A DNA stretch of 8,672 nt from Phenylobacterium sp. Its GTDB lineage: Bacteria; Pseudomonadota; Alphaproteobacteria; Caulobacterales; Caulobacteraceae. The notes beneath the pieces are model-generated. The model worked only from the letters and a program-made list of their open reading frames with translations. It was not told where the DNA came from and ran no database searches. The position numbers and the translations under genes were made by a program. Of this stretch, positions 1 through 7,418 are shown one piece after another; positions within the stretch are counted from its first letter, which is position 1; each line of letters opens with the position of its first letter. The DNA is taken from NCBI GenBank assembly GCA_028291285.1, contig JAQGIJ010000190.1, positions 1 through 8,672 of the forward strand, read 5' to 3'.

Positions 1-1
1 C

Positions 2-184
2 GCCCAGCGCTACGAGTCGCTCAGCTACCAGGAGGTCCTGGCCAAGGACCTGCGCGTCATGGACGCCTCGGCCATCAGCCTGATGCGCGACAACCAGATC
101 CCCATCGTGGTCTTCTCGATCCGCGAAAGGGGCAATTTCCTGAAGGTCTTGAGGGGCGAAGGCGTCTACACCACCATCGCCTGA
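2..184 (+). CDS. pyrH: UMP kinase, C-terminal fragment (cut by the left edge)
   Basis: This is the last 60 codons of uridylate kinase, which phosphorylates UMP to UDP with ATP in the cytoplasm, in de novo pyrimidine nucleotide synthesis. The visible part matches the conserved PyrH C-terminus: a [20 protein letters not shown] block, then [11 protein letters not shown] and the closing [17 protein letters not shown] before TGA at 182-184. The N-terminal nucleotide-binding part lies outside the window, so catalytic residues cannot be checked. frr follows after 38 bases, the usual bacterial pyrH-frr pairing. The UDP route feeds the UDP-sugars used by the envelope pathways downstream. Identification is by recognised family sequence and by context; nothing looks broken in the visible part. 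Confidence 0.95.
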   Translation, partial: AQRYESLSYQEVLAKDLRVMDASAISLMRDNQIPIVVFSIRERGNFLKVLRGEGVYTTIA

Positions 185-207
185 CGCCTGAAGAGCTGCG
201 AACGAAT

Positions 208-213
208 AGGGAG
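208..213 (+). promoter_or_regulatory. Shine-Dalgarno site of frr
   Basis: AGGGAG lies 9 bases before the ATG at 223, an ideal spacing, and it supports that start for frr. It sits in the 38-base gap after pyrH, where I see no terminator-like hairpin. Confidence 0.7.
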
Positions 214-222
214 AAAAGTCCC

Positions 223-789
223 ATGGCCACCGCCGAGAAGCCGGTGCTTTCGAAATACAAGGACCGCATGGACAAGGCGGTCGGCATGCTGAAGGAGGAG
301 TTCGCCTCGCTCCGGACCGGCCGCGCCTCGGCCAACCTGCTCGACCAGGTCCACGTCGAAGCCTACGGCTCCAGCGTGCCGATCACCCAGGTCGCGGCGG
401 TCAACGTGCCCGAGCCCCGGATGATCAGCGTGAACGTCTGGGACCGTGGCCTGGCGGTCTCGGTGGAGAAGGCGATCCGCAACGCGGGCCTGGGCCTCAA
501 TCCCATCGTCGACGGCCAGAACCTGCGCATCCCGATCCCGCCGCTCACCGAGGAACGCCGCAAGGAGATCGCCAAGGTCGCCAGCAAGTACGCCGAGCAG
601 CAGCGTGTGGCGATCCGCAACATCCGCCGCGACGCCAACGACGACCTGAAGAAGGCCGAGAAGGACGGCGCCATCAGCCAGGACGAGCTGAAACGCATGG
701 AACACGACGTCCAGAAGCTCACGGATGAGGCGATCAGGCGCGTCGACGAAGCCTTGAAAATCAAAGAACAAGAGATCATGCACGTTTAG
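223..789 (+). CDS. frr: Ribosome recycling factor
   Basis: RRF works in the cytoplasm with EF-G to split the post-termination ribosome so that its subunits can be reused. The protein has 188 residues, against 185 in E. coli. Family blocks are in order: LRTGRAS near residues 27-33, [14 protein letters not shown], the domain II segment with GLGLNP, then [12 protein letters not shown] and the helix [12 protein letters not shown]. Arg132 and Arg135 line up with Arg129 and Arg132 of the E. coli protein, positions known to matter for RRF function. The long C-terminal helix carries [20 protein letters not shown]. The start is supported by AGGGAG 9 bases upstream. It lies between pyrH and uppS, as in many proteobacteria. 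Nothing is odd in length or sequence. Confidence 0.98.
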   Translation: MATAEKPVLSKYKDRMDKAVGMLKEEFASLRTGRASANLLDQVHVEAYGSSVPITQVAAVNVPEPRMISVNVWDRGLAVSVEKAIRNAGLGLNPIVDGQNLRIPIPPLTEERRKEIAKVASKYAEQQRVAIRNIRRDANDDLKKAEKDGAISQDELKRMEHDVQKLTDEAIRRVDEALKIKEQEIMHV

Positions 790-814
790 TCGTGCGAGCG
801 TCCCCGCGCGGTTT

Positions 815-820
815 GAGGAA
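815..820 (+). promoter_or_regulatory. Probable ribosome binding site of uppS
   Basis: GAGGAA lies 12 bases before the ATG at 833, slightly longer than the ideal spacing. It is the only purine-rich Shine-Dalgarno-like stretch in the 43-base frr-uppS gap and supports the chosen start. Confidence 0.5.
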
Positions 821-832
821 CCAACGACGCCC

Positions 833-1593
833 ATGGCCGCCCAAAACGAAAGTCCGTCTGCGGGCCCCCACGGCGAGGGCGCCGAGGCTGATCGGCCGCT
901 GCACGTGGCCGTGGTGATGGACGGCAACGGCCGCTGGGCGAAGCGGCGCGGCCTGCCGCGCTCGCTGGGCCATCGCGCCGGCGTGGAGGCGCTGAAGCGC
1001 ACGGTGGCGGCCGCGCCGGAGCTCAACATCCGCTGGCTGACGGTCTTCGGCTTTTCCACGGAGAACTGGAGCCGTCCGGCGGCCGAGGTCGCCGAGCTGA
1101 TGGCGCTGCCGAAGCGCTACTTCGAAAGCGACATCATCCGCCTCGAGCGCCAGGGCGTGCGCGTGCGCGTGATCGGCAGCCGCGAAGGCCTGTCGTCCGA
1201 CCTCATCCGCATCATCGACGACGCCCAGGCGCGCACCGCGGACAACGACCGCTTCTTCCTCAACATCGCCTTCAACTACGGCGGCCAGGCCGACATCGTG
1301 GCCGCCGCGCGCCGCTTCGCCGAGGAGGTGGCCGCCGGCCGGGCGCGCCCCGCCGACCTCGACGCCAGCGCCTTCTCGGGCTTCGTGGCCACCGCCGGCT
1401 CACCGCCGCCGGACGTGATCATCCGCCCCTCGGGCGAGCAGCGGCTCTCCAACTTCCTGCTCTGGGAGGCGGCCTACGCCGAGCTCGTCTTCCAGGACGT
1501 GCTGTGGCCCGATTATGGCGCCGAGCACCTGCAGGCGGCCCTCGAGGCGTTCGCAGGCCGCGAACGCCGTTACGGAGCAGTGATGGCCGATGA
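833..1593 (+). CDS. uppS: Undecaprenyl diphosphate synthase (cis-prenyltransferase); no stop codon at its normal end, possible frameshift
   Basis: UppS condenses isopentenyl diphosphate units onto farnesyl diphosphate in cis to give the C55 carrier lipid precursor for peptidoglycan and O-antigen. Asp30 in [11 protein letters not shown] matches catalytic Asp26 of E. coli. [11 protein letters not shown] follows, and [13 protein letters not shown] with Glu217 matches E. coli Glu213. Arg198 and Arg204 in RPSGEQR match Arg194 and Arg200. The recognisable protein ends at ERRYG (codon 1574-1576), as E. coli UppS does shortly before its stop. No in-frame stop follows: the frame stays open to 3607 and merges with dxr. 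The end given here is inferred. One missing base near 1571-1590 would give TGA at 1591-1593, an ATGA overlap with cdsA and 253 residues, the E. coli length. One extra base would instead use TGA at 1581. A natural longer C-terminus is also possible. Prolines at 93 and 199 are unusual. Confidence 0.88.
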
Positions 1594-2420
1594 CGTCCTT
1601 GCCGCAGGCTTGGCGCTTCGACTGGTCCAACCTGGGCTTGCGGGTCGCCTCGGCCGTCGTGCTTGTGCCCGCCGTCGTGGCCGCGGTGATGGTCGACCTG
1701 TCGTGGCCCTTCCTGGTGCTGATCTCCATCGGGGTGGCGGTGCTGGCCATCGAATGGGGCGGGATGAGCGCCCCGCGCGCGCCGGTGCGGGTCTCCGCCG
1801 CGGTGAGCGCCGCGGTGCTGGCGCCGGTGTTCCTCACCCACCTGCATCATCCGGTCTGGGCGTGGGTGGCGATGGTCGTGGGCGCGCTGGCCTCGGCGCT
1901 GGTCGCCCGCGGCGTGGCCGAGCGGCCGGCGGACGCGGCCTTCGGGGTGATCTACCTCGCGCCCGCGGCCATCTGCCTGGCCTGGCTGCGCGGCACCAAC
2001 CAGGGCCCCTGGTGGACGCTGATGCTGCTGCTGGTGACCTGGGCGGCCGACATCGGCGCCTTCGCCGTCGGCAGCGTGCTGAAGGGGCCGAAGCTCTGGC
2101 CGCGGTTCTCGCCGAACAAGACCTGGTCCGGCTTCATCGGCGGCCTCGCCGCCGCCATGGCCACCGGGACCCTGATGACCGCGCTCTCCGCCTTCCGTCT
2201 GAACCTGTGGGCCGCAGCCCTGATCGGGCTCGTCGTGGGGTTCGCCACCATGGCCGGGGACCTCTGGGAATCGGCGCTGAAGCGGCGCTTCGGGGTGAAG
2301 GATTCCGGCGACCTGATCCCCGGTCACGGCGGGCTGCTGGACCGGGTGGACGGACTCATGTTCGCCGTTGTCGTGATGGCGCTGGCGCGCCTCGCCAATC
2401 ATTGGGGATGGGGCCATTGA
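1590..2420 (+). CDS. cdsA: Phosphatidate cytidylyltransferase (CDP-diacylglycerol synthase)
   Basis: CdsA is an inner membrane enzyme that converts phosphatidic acid and CTP to CDP-diacylglycerol, the precursor of all major phospholipids. The 276-residue protein is mostly hydrophobic helices (for example residues 18-50, then several between about 65 and 225). It carries the full family signature at residues 228-254: [20 protein letters not shown], then GLLDRVD, including the acidic and His-Gly-Gly residues expected for metal and CTP binding. A second conserved stretch, [13 protein letters not shown], precedes it. ATG 1590 is the first usable start after an in-frame TGA at 1581-1583. A weak GGAG at 1574-1577 lies 12 bases upstream, so translational coupling to uppS is likely. 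The end overlaps dxr by 13 bases if dxr starts at 2408. Length and signature look normal and intact. Confidence 0.97.
   Translation: MTSLPQAWRFDWSNLGLRVASAVVLVPAVVAAVMVDLSWPFLVLISIGVAVLAIEWGGMSAPRAPVRVSAAVSAAVLAPVFLTHLHHPVWAWVAMVVGALASALVARGVAERPADAAFGVIYLAPAAICLAWLRGTNQGPWWTLMLLLVTWAADIGAFAVGSVLKGPKLWPRFSPNKTWSGFIGGLAAAMATGTLMTALSAFRLNLWAAALIGLVVGFATMAGDLWESALKRRFGVKDSGDLIPGHGGLLDRVDGLMFAVVVMALARLANHWGWGH
2404..2420 (+). promoter_or_regulatory. cdsA-dxr overlap and translation start region
   Basis: The end of cdsA (TGA 2418-2420) overlaps the start of dxr. ATG 2408 is preceded directly by GGGG, too close for a normal Shine-Dalgarno site. TTG 2417 sits in TTGA with the cdsA stop and has GGGGATGGGG (2404-2413) just upstream, so it could be the real start, with re-initiation by ribosomes leaving cdsA. 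Either way coupling of the two genes is likely. Confidence 0.45.
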
Positions 2421-3607
2421 ACCTGCCACGTAAGGTCTCCGTCCTGGGCTCCACGGGCTCGGTGGGCGTCTCCACCCTGGATCTCTTCGAGCAGGCGCGC
2501 GTCGAGGTGGAGGTCACCGCGCTGGTCGCCGGCCGCAACGCCGACAAGCTGGCCGAGCAGGCGCTGCGCTGGCGCCCGCAGATCGCCGTGGTGGAGGACG
2601 AGCGCGCGCTGCCGCGCCTGCGCGAGCGGCTGGCCGGCAGCGGCATCGCGACCGCGGCGGGCGCTGCGGCGGTGACCGAGGCGGCGACGCGCGAGACGCA
2701 GTGGGTGATGTCCGCCATCGTTGGCTTCGCCGGCCTTGCCCCGACGCTCGCCGCCGCCCGCACCGGCGCGGTGATCGCGCTGGCCAACAAGGAGAGCCTG
2801 ATCTGCGCCGGGCCCGAGCTGCTGCGCACCGCCAAGCGCGCCGGCGGGGCGGTGATCCCGGTCGATTCCGAGCACTCGGCCATCTTCCAGGTGTTCGAGC
2901 CGGAGAACGCGGCTCAGGTCAGCCGCCTGATCCTGACGGCGTCCGGCGGGCCGTTCCGGGAATGGAGCTGCGAGCAGATGGCCAAGGCGACACGCGAACA
3001 GGCGCTGGCGCATCCGAACTGGAACATGGGCGCCAAGATTTCGGTCGATTCCGCCACCATGATGAACAAGGGCCTGGAGGTGATCGAGGCCGCCTACCTG
3101 TTCTCCATGCCCCCGGAGCGCGTTGACGTCTTGGTCCATCCGCAATCGATCGTGCACAGCCTGGTGGAATATGCCGACGGCTCGACGCTGGCGCAGCTCG
3201 GGCCCCCGGACATGCGTGCGCCGATCGCCTGCGCCTTCGCCTGGCCCGACCGCTTGCCGTGGCCGGCCGAGCGGCTGGACCTGGCGCGGATCGGGCAGCT
3301 CACCTTCCAGGCGCCGGATCCGGGGCGCTTCCCGGCGCTGCGGATCGCCAAGGCGGCGCTGGAGGCGGGCGGCGGCGCGCCTGCGGCGATGAACGCCGCC
3401 GACGAGGTCGCGGTGGCGGCCTTCCTGGAGCGCAAGATCGGCTTCCTCGACATCGCCGCCGTTATCTCAGCGACCCTCGAGCGGATGGACGCGGAGGGCT
3501 GGGGCCGGCGCAACGAGGGCGATGTGCTGGAGGCCGCGCGGGCGACCGATGCGACCGCCCGCCGCGTGGCGCAGGAGGTCGCGAGCGGCCTTATGGCGTC
3601 GGCATGA
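2408..3607 (+). CDS. dxr: 1-deoxy-D-xylulose 5-phosphate reductoisomerase
   Basis: Dxr catalyses the committed step of the MEP isoprenoid pathway in the cytoplasm: NADPH-dependent rearrangement and reduction of DXP to MEP. It is the target of fosmidomycin. From ATG 2408 the protein has 399 residues (E. coli 398). The NADPH-binding loop GSTGSVG is at residues 14-20. [12 protein letters not shown] follows, then [10 protein letters not shown] with metal ligands Asp153 and Glu155 (E. coli Asp150, Glu152), and LTASGGPF. Next come [15 protein letters not shown] with Asn220, Lys221 and Glu224 (E. coli Asn227, Lys228, Glu231) and [16 protein letters not shown]. The C-terminal domain includes [13 protein letters not shown]. 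The start is uncertain: TTG at 2417, in a 4-base overlap with the cdsA stop, is an alternative only three codons later. The same frame is open upstream into uppS. The gene itself looks intact. Confidence 0.97.
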   Translation: MGPLNLPRKVSVLGSTGSVGVSTLDLFEQARVEVEVTALVAGRNADKLAEQALRWRPQIAVVEDERALPRLRERLAGSGIATAAGAAAVTEAATRETQWVMSAIVGFAGLAPTLAAARTGAVIALANKESLICAGPELLRTAKRAGGAVIPVDSEHSAIFQVFEPENAAQVSRLILTASGGPFREWSCEQMAKATREQALAHPNWNMGAKISVDSATMMNKGLEVIEAAYLFSMPPERVDVLVHPQSIVHSLVEYADGSTLAQLGPPDMRAPIACAFAWPDRLPWPAERLDLARIGQLTFQAPDPGRFPALRIAKAALEAGGGAPAAMNAADEVAVAAFLERKIGFLDIAAVISATLERMDAEGWGRRNEGDVLEAARATDATARRVAQEVASGLMASA

Positions 3608-3610
3608 GAC

Positions 3611-3618
3611 GAGAGGAG
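3611..3618 (+). promoter_or_regulatory. Shine-Dalgarno site of rseP
   Basis: GAGAGGAG lies in the 18-base dxr-rseP gap, its core AGGAG ending 7 bases before ATG 3626. It is the strongest ribosome binding site in the window and fixes the rseP start. Confidence 0.75.
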
Positions 3619-3625
3619 TAGCGCC

Positions 3626-4843
3626 ATGTTCGGTCTCTTGGAGGGCATTCTCCTCTACGTCCTGCCGATCCTGATCGTGCTGGGCGTCGTGGTGACGGTG
3701 CACGAGCTCGGCCACTTCCTCTCGGCGCGCGCCCTGGGCACCGAGGTGGAGCGCTTCTCCATCGGCTTCGGTCGCGCCATCGCCTCGTGGCGGGACAAGG
3801 CCGGCGTGGAGTGGCGGATCGGCTGCCTGCCGCTCGGCGGCTATGTGAAGTTCGCCGGCGACGACAATGCCGCCAGCGTGCCCGACCAGGCAGACCTCGA
3901 CGGCCTGCGCCGCGAGATCGTGGCGCGGGAAGGGGAGGCGGCGCTCACGCGCTATTTCCATTTCAAGCCGCTCTGGCAGCGGGCGATCATCGTCGCGGCC
4001 GGCCCGGTGGCCAACTTCATCCTGGCGATCGTCATCTTCGCGGGCCTGCTGTTCGTGTTCGGCGAGCCGCTGGCGCCGGCCCGGGTGGACGCCATCCGGC
4101 CGAGCTCGCCGGCGGCCCGGGCGGGCTTCCAGGTGGGCGACGTGGTGGTCCGCGCCGATGGCAAGCGGATCGACGGCTTCGGCGCCCTGCAGATGATCGT
4201 GCTGCTGCACACCGGCACGCCGATCGACTTCGTGGTGCAGCGCGCGGGCGGCGAGGTTCCGCTGGTGGCCACGCCCGAGCGCGGCGTGATCATCGACCAG
4301 CTGGGCCATCAGCAGCACATGGGCACGCTCGGCATCGAGTACAAAGCCCGGCCGGGCGACCTGCAGATCCGCCGCTTCGGTCCGCTGCAGGCGGTCGGCG
4401 CGGGGGCCGGGCAGGCCTGGGATCGCGTCACCACCACGGTGCAGTACCTCGGCCGGCTGATCGTCGGACGCGAGACCGCCGAGCAGCTTTCCGGCCCGCT
4501 CGGCATGGCGCAGCTTTCGGGCGACCTGGCGAAGAAGACCGCGCAGGCCTCGCCGAACGCCGCCGCCTTCGCCGCCAACGCCGGCATCACCCTGCTCGAG
4601 CTGATCGCCAACATCTCGGTCGGCATCGGCTTCCTGAACCTGCTGCCGGTTCCGGTGCTCGACGGCGGGCACCTGCTCTTCTACGTCTTCGAAGCCGTCG
4701 CCCGCCGCCCTCTAACCGCCAAGGTTCAGGCCGCAGGGTACCGGCTAGGGCTTGCGCTGGTGCTCGGATTGATGTTGTTCGCGACCTGGAACGATCTGCA
4801 GCGCCTGCATGTGTTCAAACTCTTCGGGGCGCTAATCTCCTAG
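3626..4843 (+). CDS. rseP: RseP/MmpA-type site-2 intramembrane zinc metalloprotease
   Basis: This inner membrane protease cuts transmembrane segments of its substrates. In E. coli it releases sigma-E by cutting anti-sigma RseA. In Caulobacter the homologue is MmpA, which degrades the polarity factor PodJ. The first membrane helix (about residues 8-30) contains the zinc motif HELGH with His26, Glu27 and His30. GYVKFAGDDNA follows. A second helix spans about 119-145, a single PDZ domain about 151-235 (PARVDAIRPSSPAARAGFQV), a third helix about 320-342, and the second active-site motif NLLPVPVLDGGH has Asn338 and Asp346. A last helix covers about 372-394. The protein has 405 residues. E. coli RseP is about 450 with two PDZ domains, so one PDZ is seen here. 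It lies 18 bases after dxr and 29 before bamA, the usual place. All catalytic motifs are present. Confidence 0.96.
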   Translation: MFGLLEGILLYVLPILIVLGVVVTVHELGHFLSARALGTEVERFSIGFGRAIASWRDKAGVEWRIGCLPLGGYVKFAGDDNAASVPDQADLDGLRREIVAREGEAALTRYFHFKPLWQRAIIVAAGPVANFILAIVIFAGLLFVFGEPLAPARVDAIRPSSPAARAGFQVGDVVVRADGKRIDGFGALQMIVLLHTGTPIDFVVQRAGGEVPLVATPERGVIIDQLGHQQHMGTLGIEYKARPGDLQIRRFGPLQAVGAGAGQAWDRVTTTVQYLGRLIVGRETAEQLSGPLGMAQLSGDLAKKTAQASPNAAAFAANAGITLLELIANISVGIGFLNLLPVPVLDGGHLLFYVFEAVARRPLTAKVQAAGYRLGLALVLGLMLFATWNDLQRLHVFKLFGALIS

Positions 4844-4872
4844 CGAACCACTCCTCCTAAACGGCTGATTCG

Positions 4873-7413
4873 ATGCAAAGACACCGCGCTCGCAGCGCTG
4901 CGCTCTCCTCCGGCCTTGGCCTTTTGCTGGGAACGACCGCAATGGCCGCCCCGGGCCTGGCGCTGGCGCAGGACGCCGCTGCAGCCGCTGACGTGCAGGC
5001 GCCCGCCGCTCAGGCTGCGCCGGCGCCGGCTGCCCTGGCTCCAGCTGCGCCGGCTCCGGCTGCGCCAGCTTCCGGTGCGCCAGCTCCGGCGGCGCCGACC
5101 GAGGCTGCCCCCGCCGCGCCGGCGCCGGCCGTGCAGAGCGGCGTGGTGCGGCGCATCGAGGTGCGCGGCAACGAGCGGATCGAGCAGTCCACCGTCATCT
5201 CCTATCTTCCGATTCAGGCCGGCGAGACGGTCGATTCGGCGAAGATCGACCTGGCGCTGAAGACCCTGTTCCGCACCGATCTCTTCTCGGACGTGAAGAT
5301 CGACTACCAGAACGACGGCACGCTTGTGGTCACCGTCGACGAGAACCCGATCATCAACCGGGTGCTATTCGAGGGGAACAAGGGGCTCAAGGAAGACAAG
5401 CTGAAGGACGAGGTGAGCGTGCGCCCGCGCGGCATCTTCACCCGCGCCAAGGTTCAGTCGGACGTCGCCCGCATCGTCGAGCTCTACCGCCGCTCCGGCC
5501 GGATCTCGGCCAACGTCACCCCGCAGATCGTCCAGTTGCCGCAGAAACGCGTCGACCTGATCTTCAAGATCGACGAAGGCCCCAAGAGCGGCATCCTGCG
5601 GGTCAACTTCCTGGGTAACAAAGCCTACTCGGACAACGACCTGCGCGATGTCGTGGTGACCGAGCAGTCGCGCTGGTACAAATTCTTCTCCAACAACGCC
5701 AACTACGACCCCGACCGGCTGGAGTACGACCGCGAGCAGCTGCGGAAGTTCTATCGCAACCGCGGCTTCTACGACTTCCGCGTGGTCTCGGCCGTGGCGG
5801 AGTTCGCTCCCGACAAGAACGGCTTCGCCGTCAACTACACCCTCGAGGAGGGCCGGGAGTTCAAGTTCGGCAAGATCACCGTGGAGACCGAGCTCAAGAA
5901 GCTCAATCCCGACGTGCTGCGCGCGCTGATCCCGATCCGGAGCGGGCAGCTCTACGAAGACCAGAAGATCGAGCAGTCCACCGACGCGCTGACCTTCGCC
6001 GCCGGCGCGGCCGGCTTCGCCTTCGTCGACGTGCGTCCGCGCTACACGCCCAACCGGCAGACCGGCGCCATCGACGTCACCTTCGATGTGAAGGAAGGGC
6101 CGCGCGTCTACGTCGACCGCATCGACATCGTCGGCAACACCCAGACCCTCGACTACGTCATCCGGCGCGAGATGAACCTGGTCGAAGGCGACCCCTACAA
6201 CCGCGCCCTGGTCGACCGCTCTAAGAACCAGATCAAGGCGCTGGGCTTCTTCAAGGACGTCGACATCACCGAGATCCCCGGTTCGGCGCCCGACCGCACC
6301 GGCCTACAGGTGAAGATCACCGAGCAGCCCACCGGCGAGTTCTCGTTCAGCGCCGGCTACTCCTCGGTGGACCAGCTGGTGATCGATCTCGGCGTGACCC
6401 AGCGCAACTTCCGCGGCCGCGGCGAGGACGTGCGCGCCCGGGTGTCGCTGGGCTCGATCCGGCAGCAGGTGGACCTCGGCTTCACCGAGCCGCGGTTCCT
6501 GGGCCGCGACCTGGCCGCCGGTGTCGACCTCTACTACTACCGCTACGACCTGACGCAGTACTCGGACTACAAGACCACCTCCGTTGGCACTAATTTCCGG
6601 TTGAACTTCCCGCTGAGCCTGAATTCCCGCGGTTCGCTGATCTACACGCTGCGCACGGACAACGTGCAGATCGGCAATACGCTGTGCGATCCGGCGAACC
6701 AGCTGGTCTCCTCCGCGCTCTGCTCGCAGCGCGGCCAGTTCCTCACCTCGCTGGTCGGCTACGGCTACAGCTTCGACCACCGCAACGATCCGGTGAATCC
6801 GACCCGGGGCTTCTACGGCCAGTTCAACCAGGACTTCGCCGGTGTCGGCGGCGACGTGAAGTACATACGCACCGAGGGTCAGGGCGGCTGGTACCACGGC
6901 TTCACCAAGGCCTTCGTGCTCAGCGTCACCGGCTCGGCGGGCTATGTGGGCGGCTGGGGCGGCGACCACGTCCGCATCAACGACCGCTTCTTCAAGGGCG
7001 GCGACACCTTCCGCGGCTTCCAGATCGCCGGCATCGGCCCGCGCGACACGACGCTCGGCCGCAGCGACGCGCTGGGCGCCAAGGCCTACGCCATCGGCAC
7101 CGTGGAGCTCACCGTGCCGACCTTCCTGCCCGAGCAGTACGGGATCAGGGCGGCGCTGTTCAGCGACTTCGGCACGGCAGGCCTGCTGGACAGCACGGAC
7201 AAGGCCTTGAACGGCCAGCTGGTCAATCCCGCCGACCCGACCCAGGGCACGGTCACCATCCGCGACGACTTGGCGCTTCGCGCTTCGGCCGGTCTCAGTG
7301 TCTTCTGGCGCTCGCCGATGGGGCCGATCCGCTTCGACTTCAGCCAAGTTTTGGCGAAAACCACTTACGACAAGACGGAACTTTTCCGTTTCTCCACAGG
7401 GACCAGGTTCTAG
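4873..7413 (+). CDS. bamA: Outer membrane protein assembly factor BamA (Omp85)
   Basis: BamA is the core of the BAM complex, which folds beta-barrel proteins into the outer membrane. Residues 1-32 form a signal peptide ending ALA before Gln33. An Ala/Pro-rich linker covers about 35-86. Five POTRA domains follow at about 91-158, 160-238, 241-329, 330-410 and 412-487, each marked by a GN-type turn (RGNERI, EGNKGL, LGNKAYS, VGNTQT in four of them). The barrel runs from about 489 to 846, with FRGFQIAGIGPRD at 713-725 as the conserved loop 6 motif (VRGF in E. coli) and a C-terminal Phe as expected of an outer membrane beta-signal. The protein has 846 residues (E. coli 810); the linker explains much of the excess. 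Cys605 and Cys617 are the only cysteines. ATG 4873 is forced, since an in-frame TAA lies at 4858 with no other start codon between. No good Shine-Dalgarno site is seen. Confidence 0.97.
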   Translation: MQRHRARSAALSSGLGLLLGTTAMAAPGLALAQDAAAAADVQAPAAQAAPAPAALAPAAPAPAAPASGAPAPAAPTEAAPAAPAPAVQSGVVRRIEVRGNERIEQSTVISYLPIQAGETVDSAKIDLALKTLFRTDLFSDVKIDYQNDGTLVVTVDENPIINRVLFEGNKGLKEDKLKDEVSVRPRGIFTRAKVQSDVARIVELYRRSGRISANVTPQIVQLPQKRVDLIFKIDEGPKSGILRVNFLGNKAYSDNDLRDVVVTEQSRWYKFFSNNANYDPDRLEYDREQLRKFYRNRGFYDFRVVSAVAEFAPDKNGFAVNYTLEEGREFKFGKITVETELKKLNPDVLRALIPIRSGQLYEDQKIEQSTDALTFAAGAAGFAFVDVRPRYTPNRQTGAIDVTFDVKEGPRVYVDRIDIVGNTQTLDYVIRREMNLVEGDPYNRALVDRSKNQIKALGFFKDVDITEIPGSAPDRTGLQVKITEQPTGEFSFSAGYSSVDQLVIDLGVTQRNFRGRGEDVRARVSLGSIRQQVDLGFTEPRFLGRDLAAGVDLYYYRYDLTQYSDYKTTSVGTNFRLNFPLSLNSRGSLIYTLRTDNVQIGNTLCDPANQLVSSALCSQRGQFLTSLVGYGYSFDHRNDPVNPTRGFYGQFNQDFAGVGGDVKYIRTEGQGGWYHGFTKAFVLSVTGSAGYVGGWGGDHVRINDRFFKGGDTFRGFQIAGIGPRDTTLGRSDALGAKAYAIGTVELTVPTFLPEQYGIRAALFSDFGTAGLLDSTDKALNGQLVNPADPTQGTVTIRDDLALRASAGLSVFWRSPMGPIRFDFSQVLAKTTYDKTELFRFSTGTRF
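4981..5134 (+). repeat. Imperfect repeats coding for the Ala/Pro-rich BamA linker
   Basis: This stretch of bamA is built from degenerate units of the type GCTCCGGCTGCGCCAGC, giving alternating Ala, Pro and some Ser, Gly and Gln (about residues 37-87). It lies directly after the signal peptide and before POTRA1. It is low in complexity and likely disordered in the periplasm. Such repeats tend to vary in length between strains by slippage, which would leave the frame intact only for multiples of three. Confidence 0.7.
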
Positions 7414-7418
7414 ACTCC

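Noticed and set aside
166..1059. Minus-strand open frame (about 297 codons) opposite frr and the start of uppS.
   Set aside because: It is antisense to two highly conserved genes and has no family resemblance or convincing start context.
833..3607. A single 924-residue UppS-Dxr fusion protein.
   Set aside because: The middle of this frame overlaps a well-conserved cdsA in another frame and reads as Arg/Gly-rich shadow sequence. Two complete enzymes joined by an out-of-frame third gene is far less likely than a frameshift or lost stop at uppS.
3467..4672. Long minus-strand open frame (about 401 codons) opposite rseP and the end of dxr.
   Set aside because: It is opposite clear RseP coding sequence, with His/Arg/Gly-rich composition typical of GC-rich antisense frames and no recognisable domain.
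6684..7418. Upstream extension of the skp reading frame into bamA.
   Set aside because: The extension is out-of-frame shadow of the BamA barrel. The signal peptide begins at ATG 7419 (or 7425), which marks the real start.
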